Shown in pieces: positions 16,595 to 25,373 of a stretch of DNA of 43,505 nucleotides. Source of the stretch: Pseudomonadota bacterium (GTDB lineage: Bacteria > Desulfobacterota > Desulfobacteria > Desulfobacterales > RPRI01); the NCBI GenBank assembly GCA_018901125.1, contig JAHIFE010000038.1, positions 1 through 43,505 on the forward strand, written 5' to 3'. The notes under the pieces were generated by a model. The model was given only the letters and a program-made list of their open reading frames with translations. It was not told where the DNA came from and did not search any database. Both the position numbers and the translations under genes were made by a program. Every line of letters starts with the position of its first letter. Position 1 is the stretch's first letter.

Positions 16595-19333
16595 CTATTT
16601 GTCTTTTTTCTTTTCAAGAAGAGCTGCATGAGCGGCTGCAAGTCTAGCAACCGGAACCCTGAAGGGCGAACATGAAACATAGGTAAGCCCGAGTTCATGA
16701 CAGAGCATAATGGATTTTGGATCACCTCCGTGCTCGCCGCAAATACCGCATTCCATATCCGGTTTTACTGAACGCCCTTTCTTTATTGCGATTCTCATCA
16801 GCTCGCCAACTCCATCCCTGTCTATGGTTGCAAAAGGATTGTCCGGCAAAATGCCGGAACCAAGGTATTCAACTAAAAATCCGGATTCGGCGTCATCTCT
16901 TGATATGCCATATGTTGTCTGGGTTAAGTCGTTTGTTCCAAAAGAAAAGAAAGACGCATATTCTGCTATATGGTCGGCAGTCAGAGCCGCGCGCGGAAGT
17001 TCAATCATGGTTCCGAACTGGTAATCAATATGCATATCCTGTTCTTCCATGACCTTAAGCGCCTCGGCCTCAAGCGTTGCACGCTGTACTTTAAGCTCAT
17101 TTACATGGCTGGTAAGAGGTATCATAACCTTAGGATGAACTTTTATACCCTCTCTTGTTACAATGCACGCAGCTTCGAAAATCGCCCTGACCTGCATTCT
17201 GGTAAGATCGGGAATACGGATTCCAAGACGTACTCCTCTCATTCCAAGCATTGGATTATACTCCTGCAGGCTTTCCACCCGTTTAAGAATATTTTCCTTT
17301 GTTCTGATTTTCTGGAGAAGCTCATTGATTTCATCAAGGTTTGCAGCTTTTTGTATCCTGATTTTCAGATCCGAAAGGTCACGCATAAGTTCAATATTAT
17401 TAGGTAAAAATTCATGCAAAGGCGGATCAAGCAATCTTAATATAACCGGAAGATCATCCATGATTCGAAACAGATCGGCAAAATCATCCCGCTGAAAAGG
17501 CAGTATTGCATATATGGCCTCACGCCGTTCAATCGAAAAATCAGTCATAATCATTTTTTGAATATAAGGAAGGCGTTCGGCTTCAAAAAACATATGCTCC
17601 GAACGGCAAAGTCCTATGCCTTGCGCTCCATAGTCGCGGGCTCTTTTAGCATCACGGGGATAATCGGCATTCGCCCAGACTCCAAGCCGTCTGAATTCAT
17701 CCGCCCATGAAAGAAGCTTTATCAGCCAGGGATCTTTTATATCAGGAATGGTTGTAGCTAATTTATCAATATAAACTTCTCCGCTTGTTCCATCAATCGA
17801 TATCCAGTCGCCTTCATGAATTATGGTATTTTTAACAGTCATCCGGCGTCTGGTAAGATCTACCGTAAGAGAAGACACACCAACAACGGCAGGCTTTCCA
17901 AACTGGCGCGCAACAAGCGCGGCGTGACTTGTTCTTCCTCCGCGGGTGGTAAGAATGCCCTTTGCAGCAAGCATTCCGTGAACATCATCAGGCCGGGTTT
18001 CGGGGCGAACCATTATAACCTCTTTGCCTTCTTCTCTTGCCCATGTTTCTGCACGATCTGCATCAAAGGCCACAACACCGACGGCTGCACCAGGGGAAAC
18101 ATTAAGTCCGGTCGCCAGCAATCTGCCTTCTGCTTTTGCAGCTTCAATTGTTTTACGGTCAAACTGGGGATGGAGAAAGAAATCCACTTGTTCAGGACTG
18201 ACTCTGAGAACCGCCTCTTCGCGTGTGATAAGACCTTCTTCGGCCATATCAACGGCAATACGCACTGAAGCCTGGGCAGTACGTTTTCCATCTCTTGTCT
18301 GGAGCATCCAGAGTTTGCTTTTTTCAATGGTAAATTCCACATCCTGCATGTCACGGTAGTGTTTTTCAAGCTGTGCGGCCACTTTTGCAAATTCATCGTA
18401 AGCAACCGGCATTTCCACTTTTAATTCCGAGAGATCTTTGGTGAGGCGAATTCCTGCAACAACATCTTCTCCCTGAGCATTTACAAGATAATCTCCTTCA
18501 AGCTTGTTTTCTCCGGTTGAACCATTACGGGTCATTGCAACACCGGTTGCGCTGTCATTTCCCATATTACCGAAAACCATAGCCATAATAGTAACTGCTG
18601 TTCCAAGATCGTTTGCGATACCGGCTGCATTACGGTAATCAATAGCGCGCTTCCCGTTCCAGCTTTTGAAAACGGCTTCTGTCGCAAGACTCAATTGTTC
18701 GTAAACATCAGAAGGAAATTCTCTTTTTGCATGTCGTCTGAAGATTTCTTTAAATTCTTCAGTTACTTTTTTCCAAACATCTGCGGAAAGCTCAGCATCG
18801 GTTTTAACTTTTGAAACTGTGCGTGCACGGGTAATAATGTCTTCGAATTTTTCATCGGGTATTCCCATTACAACGCTTCCAAACATTTGTACAAACCGGC
18901 GGTATGAGTCATATACAAAGCGCTCATCACCTATTTGTTTGGCAAAACCTTTTGCTGTTTCATCGTTTAAGCCGATGTTTAATACGGTATCCATCATTCC
19001 GGGCATTGAAAATTTTGCACCTGACCTGCAGGAAACAAATAAAGGATTGTTGGTGTCCCCAAATATTTTCCCTGCTGCATTTTCTATCTCCTTGAGAGCC
19101 TCCATCTCCTGCTCCCACATATCATCAGGGAAAGCTCCGCCTTCTGCCAGATACGCGTTACATGCTTCGGTTGTTACCGTAAAACCGGGTGGAACAGGAA
19201 CACCTATACGTATCATCTCAGCAACATTTGCACCTTTTCCTCCGAGCAATCCGCGAACATCTTCCCAGTTTCCTCCGACATATTCTTCGGCAAGGTCAAG
19301 TCTATCAAACATGTAAACCCATTGTTTTGACAT
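16595..19333 (-). CDS. ppdK: Pyruvate, phosphate dikinase
   Basis: A 912-residue enzyme that interconverts pyruvate, ATP and phosphate with PEP, AMP and pyrophosphate; in anaerobes it links glycolysis and gluconeogenesis. The N-terminal ATP-grasp domain has GGKGANVAEM and later NGSTGENKLEGDYLVNAQGEDVV. The phosphohistidine domain has GGRTSHAALVARQFGKPAVVG, with the catalytic His in TSHAAL. The C-terminal PEP/pyruvate barrel has FGTNDLTQTTYG and the catalytic-cysteine region MECGICGEHGGDP. The length is normal for the family, and AAGGAG precedes the ATG. It is the last gene of a likely operon with the zinc-ribbon and PK_C-like genes, whose products may affect pyruvate/PEP flux. Confidence 0.96.
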   Translation of the reverse strand: MSKQWVYMFDRLDLAEEYVGGNWEDVRGLLGGKGANVAEMIRIGVPVPPGFTVTTEACNAYLAEGGAFPDDMWEQEMEALKEIENAAGKIFGDTNNPLFVSCRSGAKFSMPGMMDTVLNIGLNDETAKGFAKQIGDERFVYDSYRRFVQMFGSVVMGIPDEKFEDIITRARTVSKVKTDAELSADVWKKVTEEFKEIFRRHAKREFPSDVYEQLSLATEAVFKSWNGKRAIDYRNAAGIANDLGTAVTIMAMVFGNMGNDSATGVAMTRNGSTGENKLEGDYLVNAQGEDVVAGIRLTKDLSELKVEMPVAYDEFAKVAAQLEKHYRDMQDVEFTIEKSKLWMLQTRDGKRTAQASVRIAVDMAEEGLITREEAVLRVSPEQVDFFLHPQFDRKTIEAAKAEGRLLATGLNVSPGAAVGVVAFDADRAETWAREEGKEVIMVRPETRPDDVHGMLAAKGILTTRGGRTSHAALVARQFGKPAVVGVSSLTVDLTRRRMTVKNTIIHEGDWISIDGTSGEVYIDKLATTIPDIKDPWLIKLLSWADEFRRLGVWANADYPRDAKRARDYGAQGIGLCRSEHMFFEAERLPYIQKMIMTDFSIERREAIYAILPFQRDDFADLFRIMDDLPVILRLLDPPLHEFLPNNIELMRDLSDLKIRIQKAANLDEINELLQKIRTKENILKRVESLQEYNPMLGMRGVRLGIRIPDLTRMQVRAIFEAACIVTREGIKVHPKVMIPLTSHVNELKVQRATLEAEALKVMEEQDMHIDYQFGTMIELPRAALTADHIAEYASFFSFGTNDLTQTTYGISRDDAESGFLVEYLGSGILPDNPFATIDRDGVGELMRIAIKKGRSVKPDMECGICGEHGGDPKSIMLCHELGLTYVSCSPFRVPVARLAAAHAALLEKKKDK

Positions 19334-19343
19334 TTCGATCTCC

Positions 19344-19658
19344 TTAATTTTTCGGCTTTCCGCAGTATGGGCAAAAAATAAAATCTACCTGCAATTTTTT
19401 GCCGCAATTGTTACATGTTACAATTTTATTAGCTTGTAAGGAGTTATCTCCGAATCCGAACTCCTTCATTTCCTGCTCACATTTTTCACACATTAAAAAA
19501 TCTTCACCTTTTTTGACCCGAAACAGCGGAATAAAAAACAGAGTGAAATAATGGTCAATGCGTCTGTAGTATGCTCTTGCCAGACCGCATACGGGGCATA
19601 ATTTCTTGTGTTCATCTATTGCTATGGTTTTGGGAGAGATTCCTGCTATAAAAAACAT
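19344..19658 (-). CDS. Small double zinc-ribbon protein
   Basis: A 104-residue protein with four C-x2-C knuckles in two pairs: CPVC with CEKC in the first half, and CNNC with CPYC near the end, the usual zinc-ribbon arrangement. Between them is a hydrophobic/aromatic stretch (HYFTLFFIPLFRVKKG) of the kind seen in zinc-ribbon proteins that sit next to membranes. It begins two bases after the PK_C-like stop and ends ten bases before the ppdK start, so it is in the same transcription unit. Its function is unknown. Confidence 0.7.
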   Translation of the reverse strand: MFFIAGISPKTIAIDEHKKLCPVCGLARAYYRRIDHYFTLFFIPLFRVKKGEDFLMCEKCEQEMKEFGFGDNSLQANKIVTCNNCGKKLQVDFIFCPYCGKPKN

Positions 19659-19660
19659 TT

Positions 19661-20209
19661 CTAAAATGTTCTTGGTTTGCAGACAATTTCCCGAATCCGC
19701 ATGTTGAATAAATCAGATTGATTAGCGGGAGTTAATACAAGTGCGGAATCAGCTCCTTTGCTAGTGCCGCCTATGGCAATTATATCGTTTCCTGCAAGTA
19801 CGCCTGCATCGGCAGCCATGATCGAAACTTCAACAGCCACTTTTACACCCTGGCCGAACAGCCTCAATGTTTCGGCAATCAGCAGGGTTGGATAAAGACC
19901 GCTGAATTTTTTTGCAATTGATCTCTCAACCCCTGATAATGCATGAGTTGCCGAGATAACAATAGCTCCTCTTTCTTCAAGATGTTTTTTTGCAGAGTCA
20001 GGCATTACCCGTTTAAAAGGTTCAAGGAAACCACTGTGATATGTGACCACAACAACTTTAAACCCTTCAAATACTTCAAGGGCCTTTTTTGCAGTATCTC
20101 CTTTGGACGAAGCAACGACAACCTCTTTTATTCCCAGAGCCTTTGCTCGTTCAAAGGCAAGATTAAGAGTTTTGCCAGTATTTATTTTACCAGGTTTATC
20201 AAAATACAT
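19661..20209 (-). CDS. Pyruvate kinase C-terminal-like (PK_C) domain protein
   Basis: About 182 residues without a catalytic TIM barrel. Motifs such as NTGKTLNLAFERAKALGIK, VVVVTYHSGF, GAIVISATHALSGVERSI and the ending IAIGGTSKGADSALVLTPA correspond to the stand-alone relatives of the pyruvate kinase C-terminal domain (PF02887), which bind allosteric effectors or nucleotides. The ATG at 20209 is chosen because GGAGG lies seven bases before it; an ATG at 20221 overlaps that site. It heads the operon ending in ppdK, so a regulatory role in pyruvate/PEP metabolism is a reasonable inference, but not shown. Confidence 0.7.
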   Translation of the reverse strand: MYFDKPGKINTGKTLNLAFERAKALGIKEVVVASSKGDTAKKALEVFEGFKVVVVTYHSGFLEPFKRVMPDSAKKHLEERGAIVISATHALSGVERSIAKKFSGLYPTLLIAETLRLFGQGVKVAVEVSIMAADAGVLAGNDIIAIGGTSKGADSALVLTPANQSDLFNMRIREIVCKPRTF

Positions 20210-20466
20210 ATTGACCTCCATTGTTACATATTGTTGAATATATATGATTAGTTTTTTCAGTCAATATCAAAAATGAGCTCTCTTGAATAACGCTTATTTT
20301 GGTCGTATTAATCTGTAGGTGTCAGGGATCGGGGGTCAGGGTTCAGGCAAAAGATTCAGGGGAAAGATAGCTGATAAGTTTATGAATTGGTAATAAAAAT
20401 GAATGCGAACAGCAAACTTTGCTGTGCTATTTTCGCTGTTCCATATTCGAAGAAGGAGTCTTAGAG

Positions 20467-21306
20467 GTGGTTATTGATTTTCATGCACATATATTTCCGG
20501 TAAAGATTTCAGGAAACAGAGAAAAATATTTTCAATCTGAACCCGCCTTTAAGCTTCTATACGATTCCCCAAAATCCAGACTGGTTGATGCAGAAACACT
20601 TATTGAAGCAATGGATAAAAACGGGGTTGATAAGACAGTTGTTTTTGGCTTTCCCTGGAAAAATGATGAAGTTTTTGTGTTAAATAATAATTATATAATT
20701 GAATCGGTTGCAAAATATCCTGATCGTCTGATTGGGTTTGCCTGTTTTGATCCATTTAATATTAAGGCTGAAAAGGAGGCCGAAAGATGCTTAAAGGATG
20801 GTCTTTGCGGAATCGGCGAACTTGCTTTTTACGAATCGGGTATTGATGAAAAAACTTTGCAACAGTTAAGCCCTATTATGGATATCTGCCGAACAAAAAA
20901 TGTACCTGTATTAATCCATACAAATGAGCCAGTGGGGCATAATTATCCCGGTAAAACCCAAAATACTCTTTTTCAGATATATAGTCTTATTAAAAAATTT
21001 CAGGATAATAAAATAGTTCTTGCCCACTGGGGAGGCGGAATATTTTTCTTTAATCTTTTGAAAAAAGAAGTAAAAGAAAAAATGAAAAACGTATATTTCG
21101 ATACCGCCGCATCACCCTTTCTTTACGACTCCCGGATTTACCTCAAGGCAAAAGAACTTGCCGGCATCGACAAGATTTTGTTTGGAAGTGATTTTCCTCT
21201 AATAAACCCCTCAAGATATTTTTCAGAAATTGAAAGCGCAGGCCTTGAAAAAGAAGATATCGAAAAGATATGTGGATTGAACGCAGGAAAACTTCTCTTC
21301 GGATAG
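20467..21306 (+). CDS. Amidohydrolase family (amidohydrolase_2) metal-dependent hydrolase
   Basis: A 280-residue TIM-barrel-type hydrolase. The metal-binding HxH motif is at the very start (VIDFHAHIFP). Later histidines and the terminal aspartate are in VLIHTNEP, VLAHWGGG and ILFGSDFPL, the standard order for PF04909 enzymes. No ATG lies suitably; the GTG at 20467 is chosen because AAGGAG sits eight bases upstream and HxH is then close to the N-terminus. The substrate is not identifiable. It is transcribed alone, divergent from the PK_C-like gene and convergent with etfB, with a MITE copy in between. Confidence 0.8.
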   Translation: MVIDFHAHIFPVKISGNREKYFQSEPAFKLLYDSPKSRLVDAETLIEAMDKNGVDKTVVFGFPWKNDEVFVLNNNYIIESVAKYPDRLIGFACFDPFNIKAEKEAERCLKDGLCGIGELAFYESGIDEKTLQQLSPIMDICRTKNVPVLIHTNEPVGHNYPGKTQNTLFQIYSLIKKFQDNKIVLAHWGGGIFFFNLLKKEVKEKMKNVYFDTAASPFLYDSRIYLKAKELAGIDKILFGSDFPLINPSRYFSEIESAGLEKEDIEKICGLNAGKLLFG

Positions 21307-21395
21307 CCTGATATTTATGCCTAAAGACAACAATTTAAATATAACGTATAAAATTATTAAGTTACTATTTATAGTGCCAAAATAAATTATAATTA

Positions 21396-21537
21396 GAGCC
21401 ACTTTCAAAACGTTTCAGTTTGGTCAAGGTCAAGGCGGATGAAAATTTTAACCGCACGAATACATGGAGTATTTCGAGGATTAAAAATTTCACCCAACGC
21501 AGAGATCGGCCAAAATGGGACGTTTTGAAACTGGCTC
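21396..21537 (-). mobile_element. MITE-like palindromic element, copy A (142 bp)
   Basis: Starts GAGCCACTTTCAAAACGT and ends ACGTTTTGAAACTGGCTC, an inverted terminal repeat of about 28 bases. It lies in the opposite orientation to the other copies. It is flanked on both sides by ATTA, a 4-bp target-site duplication, and sits between convergent genes (amidohydrolase and etfB). Confidence 0.85.
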
Positions 21538-21541
21538 ATTA

Positions 21542-22333
21542 TTATAATATTTGATCTTCTCTGAGTTTGACGGCAAGCTTGGCTCCGGCTTCTTTATAAG
21601 AATCTGCCTTTATATAATTGCATTCAACCTCATAGTCCGGAACAAATATCTTTTCCCAGCTTATTTTTTTTAAAACGGATGATTCTATCTCAAGGTCTTT
21701 GGCTGTCCATATGACAGCAGGCTTATTTCCGGCGCCTCCAGTCTGCTGCAAATCGGCTTTTCTTAAATCCCCTCCACCGGTTATCGATAATAAAGACGGC
21801 ATACCAACTTCAAGTACTTCATAGCCATCCGGCAGGCTTCGCTCCACCCGTATGCTTTTTTCAAAGAGTTCCACTTTTTTAATAAGATTGATACAGGGGA
21901 TATCCAGAAAACCTGCAATATAATGCGGCACTACTGCCGAGTCCGTATCTCCTGCCTGCCTTCCGGCGAGCACAAGATCATAATCTCCAAGTTTTTTTAT
22001 ACCCTCAGAAATGACATAAGCTGTGCTTCGGCTGTCAAGGTTTTCAAAAGACTTATCCTGTAAAAAAACCAGATTGTCTGCACCTGCCTTCAGAGCTTTT
22101 CCCATTACTGCTTTTGAGAGGTTTTTCCCCACGCTTATCACGGTTATCCTTGCTTGCCAGGCATCCTTTATCTTAAGTGCAGTTTCAAGGGCATTCTCAT
22201 CATACGGATTTATTGCAGGAGGCACGCCTTTTGGAAGTATTATCTGTCCGGTATCGGAATTTACGCCATAACCGGATGCAGGTCCCTCCGGGTCGATTAT
22301 TTGTTTTGCGCAAACAATAATGTGAAGACTCAT
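21542..22333 (-). CDS. etfB: Electron transfer flavoprotein beta subunit
   Basis: A 264-residue EtfB: N-terminal HIIVCAKQIIDPEG, NPYDENALETALKIKD, then LVLAGRQAGDTDSAVVP (the conserved region around the AMP/FAD site) and GMPSLLSITGG. It carries electrons, with EtfA, between acyl-CoA dehydrogenases or other flavoenzymes and the quinone pool, or takes part in electron bifurcation. The ATG at 22333 is chosen for its AAGGAG. It is downstream of etfA in the same orientation. Which partner dehydrogenase it serves cannot be told here, since none is adjacent. Confidence 0.93.
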   Translation of the reverse strand: MSLHIIVCAKQIIDPEGPASGYGVNSDTGQIILPKGVPPAINPYDENALETALKIKDAWQARITVISVGKNLSKAVMGKALKAGADNLVFLQDKSFENLDSRSTAYVISEGIKKLGDYDLVLAGRQAGDTDSAVVPHYIAGFLDIPCINLIKKVELFEKSIRVERSLPDGYEVLEVGMPSLLSITGGGDLRKADLQQTGGAGNKPAVIWTAKDLEIESSVLKKISWEKIFVPDYEVECNYIKADSYKEAGAKLAVKLREDQIL

Positions 22334-22412
22334 GTATTTTTCTCCTTGCTTTTGCAAATTATTACTTATTAAAGAAATATTTTACCTGATGACTATAAAA
22401 GGCTTTTTGCTT

Positions 22413-23411
22413 CTATAACGCATTCAATTCCCTGAGTTTTTCAGTAAAGCCCGGCAGGATTTCTTCCCAGTCTCCTACAACACCGTATCGGGATACTCTG
22501 AATATATTTGCTGCGGGATCATTGTTGATAGCAACTATATTTTTTGAACCTATGCATCCGGCCAGATGCTGGGATGAGCCTGATATTCCAATGGCTATAT
22601 AAACATTTGGAGCTACTATCTTTCCGGTAAGTCCCACTTTTGATGTTGCAGGCACCCAGCCGTTATCTGTGGCAGGTCGTGAGCCGCCAACAGCTCCGTT
22701 CAATATTCCGGCAAGTTCTTTCAAATGTTTGAAGTTTTCCTTGCTACCTATACCCCTGCCCCCGCTAACAACTACAGGGGCGTTCTCCAATCTTATTCCT
22801 TCAGTTTCTTCCTTTATTTTTTTAACAACTTTTATTCTAATCAACGCAGGATCAATATTAACTTTAACAGGAATAATCTCTCCCTTCCTGCTGTCATCTC
22901 TTTCAAGGGGTTCGATTGATTTTTGTCTTAAAGTTAACACAAGCTGCGAACCTAATGGGGAAAAAGCGGCATGAATTTTACCGCCATATATTGGATGAAT
23001 GGGAATAATCGAATCAGTTTCTTTGTTAACGTTTATCTCAACACAATCTGTAACAAGATCGCAGCCAAGTTTAAATGCCAGGCGGGGTGCAATGTCTGCT
23101 CCTGTTGAGGTCTGACCTAAAATTATACATCTGGGCGCAGTTTGTCTGACTATTCGATCAAGGGTAATGCTGTATACATCCGGGTTATATTTTTTAAGCA
23201 GAGGATCATCGGCGACAAAAACATTATCCGCGCCAAAGGCAACAGCTTCTTTTAGCGTTTTGTTCAGGCCTTCGCCAAAAAGTATGCAATTGACTTTCTC
23301 ATTGAATCCATCAGCCAACTTTCGGGCACAGGCAAGCAATTCGATTGTTCCAGACATCAATTTATCTTCGGAAACGCTATCAAAAACAGTAATTCCGGAA
23401 AATGCAGTCAT
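22413..23411 (-). CDS. etfA: Electron transfer flavoprotein alpha subunit
   Basis: A 332-residue EtfA. The N-terminal half has VFVADDPLLKKYNPD and LGQTSTGADIAPRLAFKL. The C-terminal FAD-binding domain has VVSGGRGIGSKENF, GGSRPATDNGWVP, GLTGKIVAPNVYIAIGISG and INNDPAANIF. There is no additional N-terminal ferredoxin domain, unlike some bifurcating EtfA forms. The ATG at 23411 is preceded by GGAGG. It precedes etfB with a gap of about 80 bases, so the two are probably one operon. Confidence 0.95.
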   Translation of the reverse strand: MTAFSGITVFDSVSEDKLMSGTIELLACARKLADGFNEKVNCILFGEGLNKTLKEAVAFGADNVFVADDPLLKKYNPDVYSITLDRIVRQTAPRCIILGQTSTGADIAPRLAFKLGCDLVTDCVEINVNKETDSIIPIHPIYGGKIHAAFSPLGSQLVLTLRQKSIEPLERDDSRKGEIIPVKVNIDPALIRIKVVKKIKEETEGIRLENAPVVVSGGRGIGSKENFKHLKELAGILNGAVGGSRPATDNGWVPATSKVGLTGKIVAPNVYIAIGISGSSQHLAGCIGSKNIVAINNDPAANIFRVSRYGVVGDWEEILPGFTEKLRELNAL

Positions 23412-23539
23412 TGTTACCTCCATGCTTAAAAAACTGTGATTTACTTCATATACGCCAAAGCCTCATCCAGATGTGAAAAAGAGTTCTTGAATGGTCTCAA
23501 GATATTAATTTGGTTGAAATGATAAGCTTTCTCAAACTT

Positions 23540-23569
23540 GAGCAAACTGAAACGTTTTGAAAGTAGCTC
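23540..23569 (+). mobile_element. Solo right-end remnant of the MITE family
   Basis: GCAAACTGAAACGTTTTG and AAAGTAGCTC match the right end of copy C (37531-37672) nearly base for base, but no left half is recognisable upstream. It is a truncated or eroded copy in the long gap between etfA and the M23 gene. Confidence 0.6.
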
Positions 23570-23780
23570 AATAGTGTAAATAAGAATAATACTAAAAAGA
23601 AGTTAAAGATTAAACCACAAAATGCAGATATAAGATAAATAAACTATAATATCTTTAAAAACCGGGTATAAAAGGAAAATATAAAAACGACTTGAGTCCG
23701 GATAAGAATGACGGCCGTTTTTAAAAGGACATGTGCAGATGATTCCAATATAGTTAGGCTTTAAGGACACTATAAAAAAC

Positions 23781-23809
23781 TTGACAGGTTTTTTGCTTTA
23801 TGATATCTT
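23781..23809 (+). promoter_or_regulatory. Sigma70-like promoter candidate upstream of the M23 peptidase gene
   Basis: TTGACA at 23781-23786, a 17-base spacer and TATCTT at 23804-23809. It points toward the M23 gene 268 bases downstream. The full MITE copy E is inserted between this promoter and the start codon, so it would be transcribed as part of the leader. Confidence 0.35.
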
Positions 23810-23942
23810 TCTGCAAATTTTTAAATAAAATCTGGTGGTTATGTGCTGCCAGCTTATTGCGCTTTTTCAATCAACTTTTGAAAAGATAGCTAAATAATAA
23901 AAGTCATATAGCATAGTTATTAAATTACCAATGTTATAGTTA

Positions 23943-24053
23943 GAGCCAATTTTAATGTTGGGCTCAAATCTTAATCCTTAAAATACTCAATGTATTTATG
24001 TGTTTAAAATTTCTGCCTGTCTTGACCAAGCTAAAATGGTTTGAAACTGGCTC
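23943..24053 (+). mobile_element. MITE-like element, copy E (111 bp, internally deleted)
   Basis: Begins GAGCCAATTTTAATGTTG and ends AATGGTTTGAAACTGGCTC. Flanked by GTTA on both sides (4-bp duplication). It is about 31 bases shorter than the complete copies, with the loss in the left arm. It ends 23 bases before the start codon of the M23 peptidase gene. Confidence 0.8.
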
Positions 24054-24076
24054 GTTAGCGTAAGGATGCATTCGGC

Positions 24077-24997
24077 ATGAAAAAGAAAGAAATATCTTTA
24101 ATATTGTTAAACAATACAGGTTCAACAATAAAAAAAATATCTGCTTCCGACAAGGCAGTCCGTTCCGCCTGCTTTTTTCTTGTATTATTTGTGATTGTTA
24201 TGGGGTATTTAGTTCATGATTATATCTCGCTGAAAAGAGCTTCATTAGATAATGTATATCTTCAGGACAAGGTTTCAGTACAAGAGGATGAATTGGTCAA
24301 CCAGCGAAAACAGATACAGTTTTTTGCCAATGAAATCAAAACCATTAAATCAAAACTTACTGACTTACATAATTTCGAAAAAAAAATAAGAGCGATGGCT
24401 AAAATTAAAAAGAATAAGCGATTTATTGGTATCGGAGGTTCTAATCCTGATACTATAGATACGGCAATAGCTCTTACTGAAAGACATGACAGTCTGATGC
24501 AGGAAATGCATGTTCAAGTAGCAGAGATTGATTTTGCTGCAAGCAGACAAAAGGAAGGGTTAAAATCGGTAGTTTCTTTTTTCGAGGAACAACGGAATCT
24601 CCTTGCCGTATCTCCTTCAATTCGACCGACATTTGGAAATATTACATCAACTTTTGGTTATCGCACTTCACCTTTTACAGGTTTGCGGGAATTTCACAAA
24701 GGGATTGATATTGCTGCTCCTGGTGGAACACCCATTATTGCAACAGCTAACGGCGTTGTTTCTGAAGCGGGTTATCTTGGGTCTTTAGGTAATGCAATAG
24801 TGATTAATCATGGGTATGGAATGGTAACCTGCTATGGGCATGCCAGTAAAATATTAAAGAAGCCCGGCAGTTTTGTAAAAAGAGGTGAAATCATTGCCCG
24901 TGTCGGTAACACCGGACGAAGCACAGGGGCTCATGTCCATTATGAAATCCATCATAATGGTATTCCTGTTAATCCAAGTAATTATTTGTTAAACTGA
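24077..24997 (+). CDS. M23-family murein endopeptidase, membrane-anchored
   Basis: A 306-residue protein. A single N-terminal transmembrane helix (residues ~31-47, CFFLVLFVIVMGYLV) is followed by a coiled-coil region (~60-110). The C-terminal M23/LytM domain has zinc ligands in FHKGIDIAAPGG (H-x3-D) and HVHYEI (HxH), preceded by TSTFGYRTSPFTG. Such proteins cut peptide cross-links in murein or activate amidases. The glycine-rich metal-site motifs are intact, so it may be active. The gene lies upstream of secA in the same direction; the gap of 376 bases suggests separate transcription. Confidence 0.88.
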   Translation: MKKKEISLILLNNTGSTIKKISASDKAVRSACFFLVLFVIVMGYLVHDYISLKRASLDNVYLQDKVSVQEDELVNQRKQIQFFANEIKTIKSKLTDLHNFEKKIRAMAKIKKNKRFIGIGGSNPDTIDTAIALTERHDSLMQEMHVQVAEIDFAASRQKEGLKSVVSFFEEQRNLLAVSPSIRPTFGNITSTFGYRTSPFTGLREFHKGIDIAAPGGTPIIATANGVVSEAGYLGSLGNAIVINHGYGMVTCYGHASKILKKPGSFVKRGEIIARVGNTGRSTGAHVHYEIHHNGIPVNPSNYLLN

Positions 24998-25373
24998 TAT
25001 AGCATACTATATTTTTCATTCCGGCTCGATGAGTTAAAAAATGGCCCATTTACAATGATGTTATATTCTTTGTTTTCATCAAATCCCTATAAAGCCATTC
25101 TTTGTTTTACATTTAAAGCGAATTACTTTATCCTATGTCCACCCGAAAGCCTAAACCGTCATATAAATATCATAAAAACTGGTTTTAAAGTTATTGGGGT
25201 TTAGATTGGTATTAGAAATTTAATTACTTGTATTTGCTAAAAAGTCGGCATTTTTTAATATCACGGGGTTGATAATCTGACTATAGCACTTTGCGAAAAT
25301 GAGGGGTTAAGGATTACTTCCAACAAAAAATCTACTGTTGCAACGACAGGTTTTTAAGCTCAAGGAAATATAA
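24998..25373. other. Gene-free interval between M23 peptidase and secA
   Basis: AT-rich with no convincing reading frame, no MITE copy and no hairpin with a T-run that I can support. It presumably carries the secA promoter; the secA ribosome binding site AAGGAAA lies just before the ATG. Confidence 0.4.

Noticed and set aside
16444-16725. 93-residue minus-strand frame at the ppdK end
   Set aside because: Overlaps the conserved ppdK C-terminus out of frame; no family.
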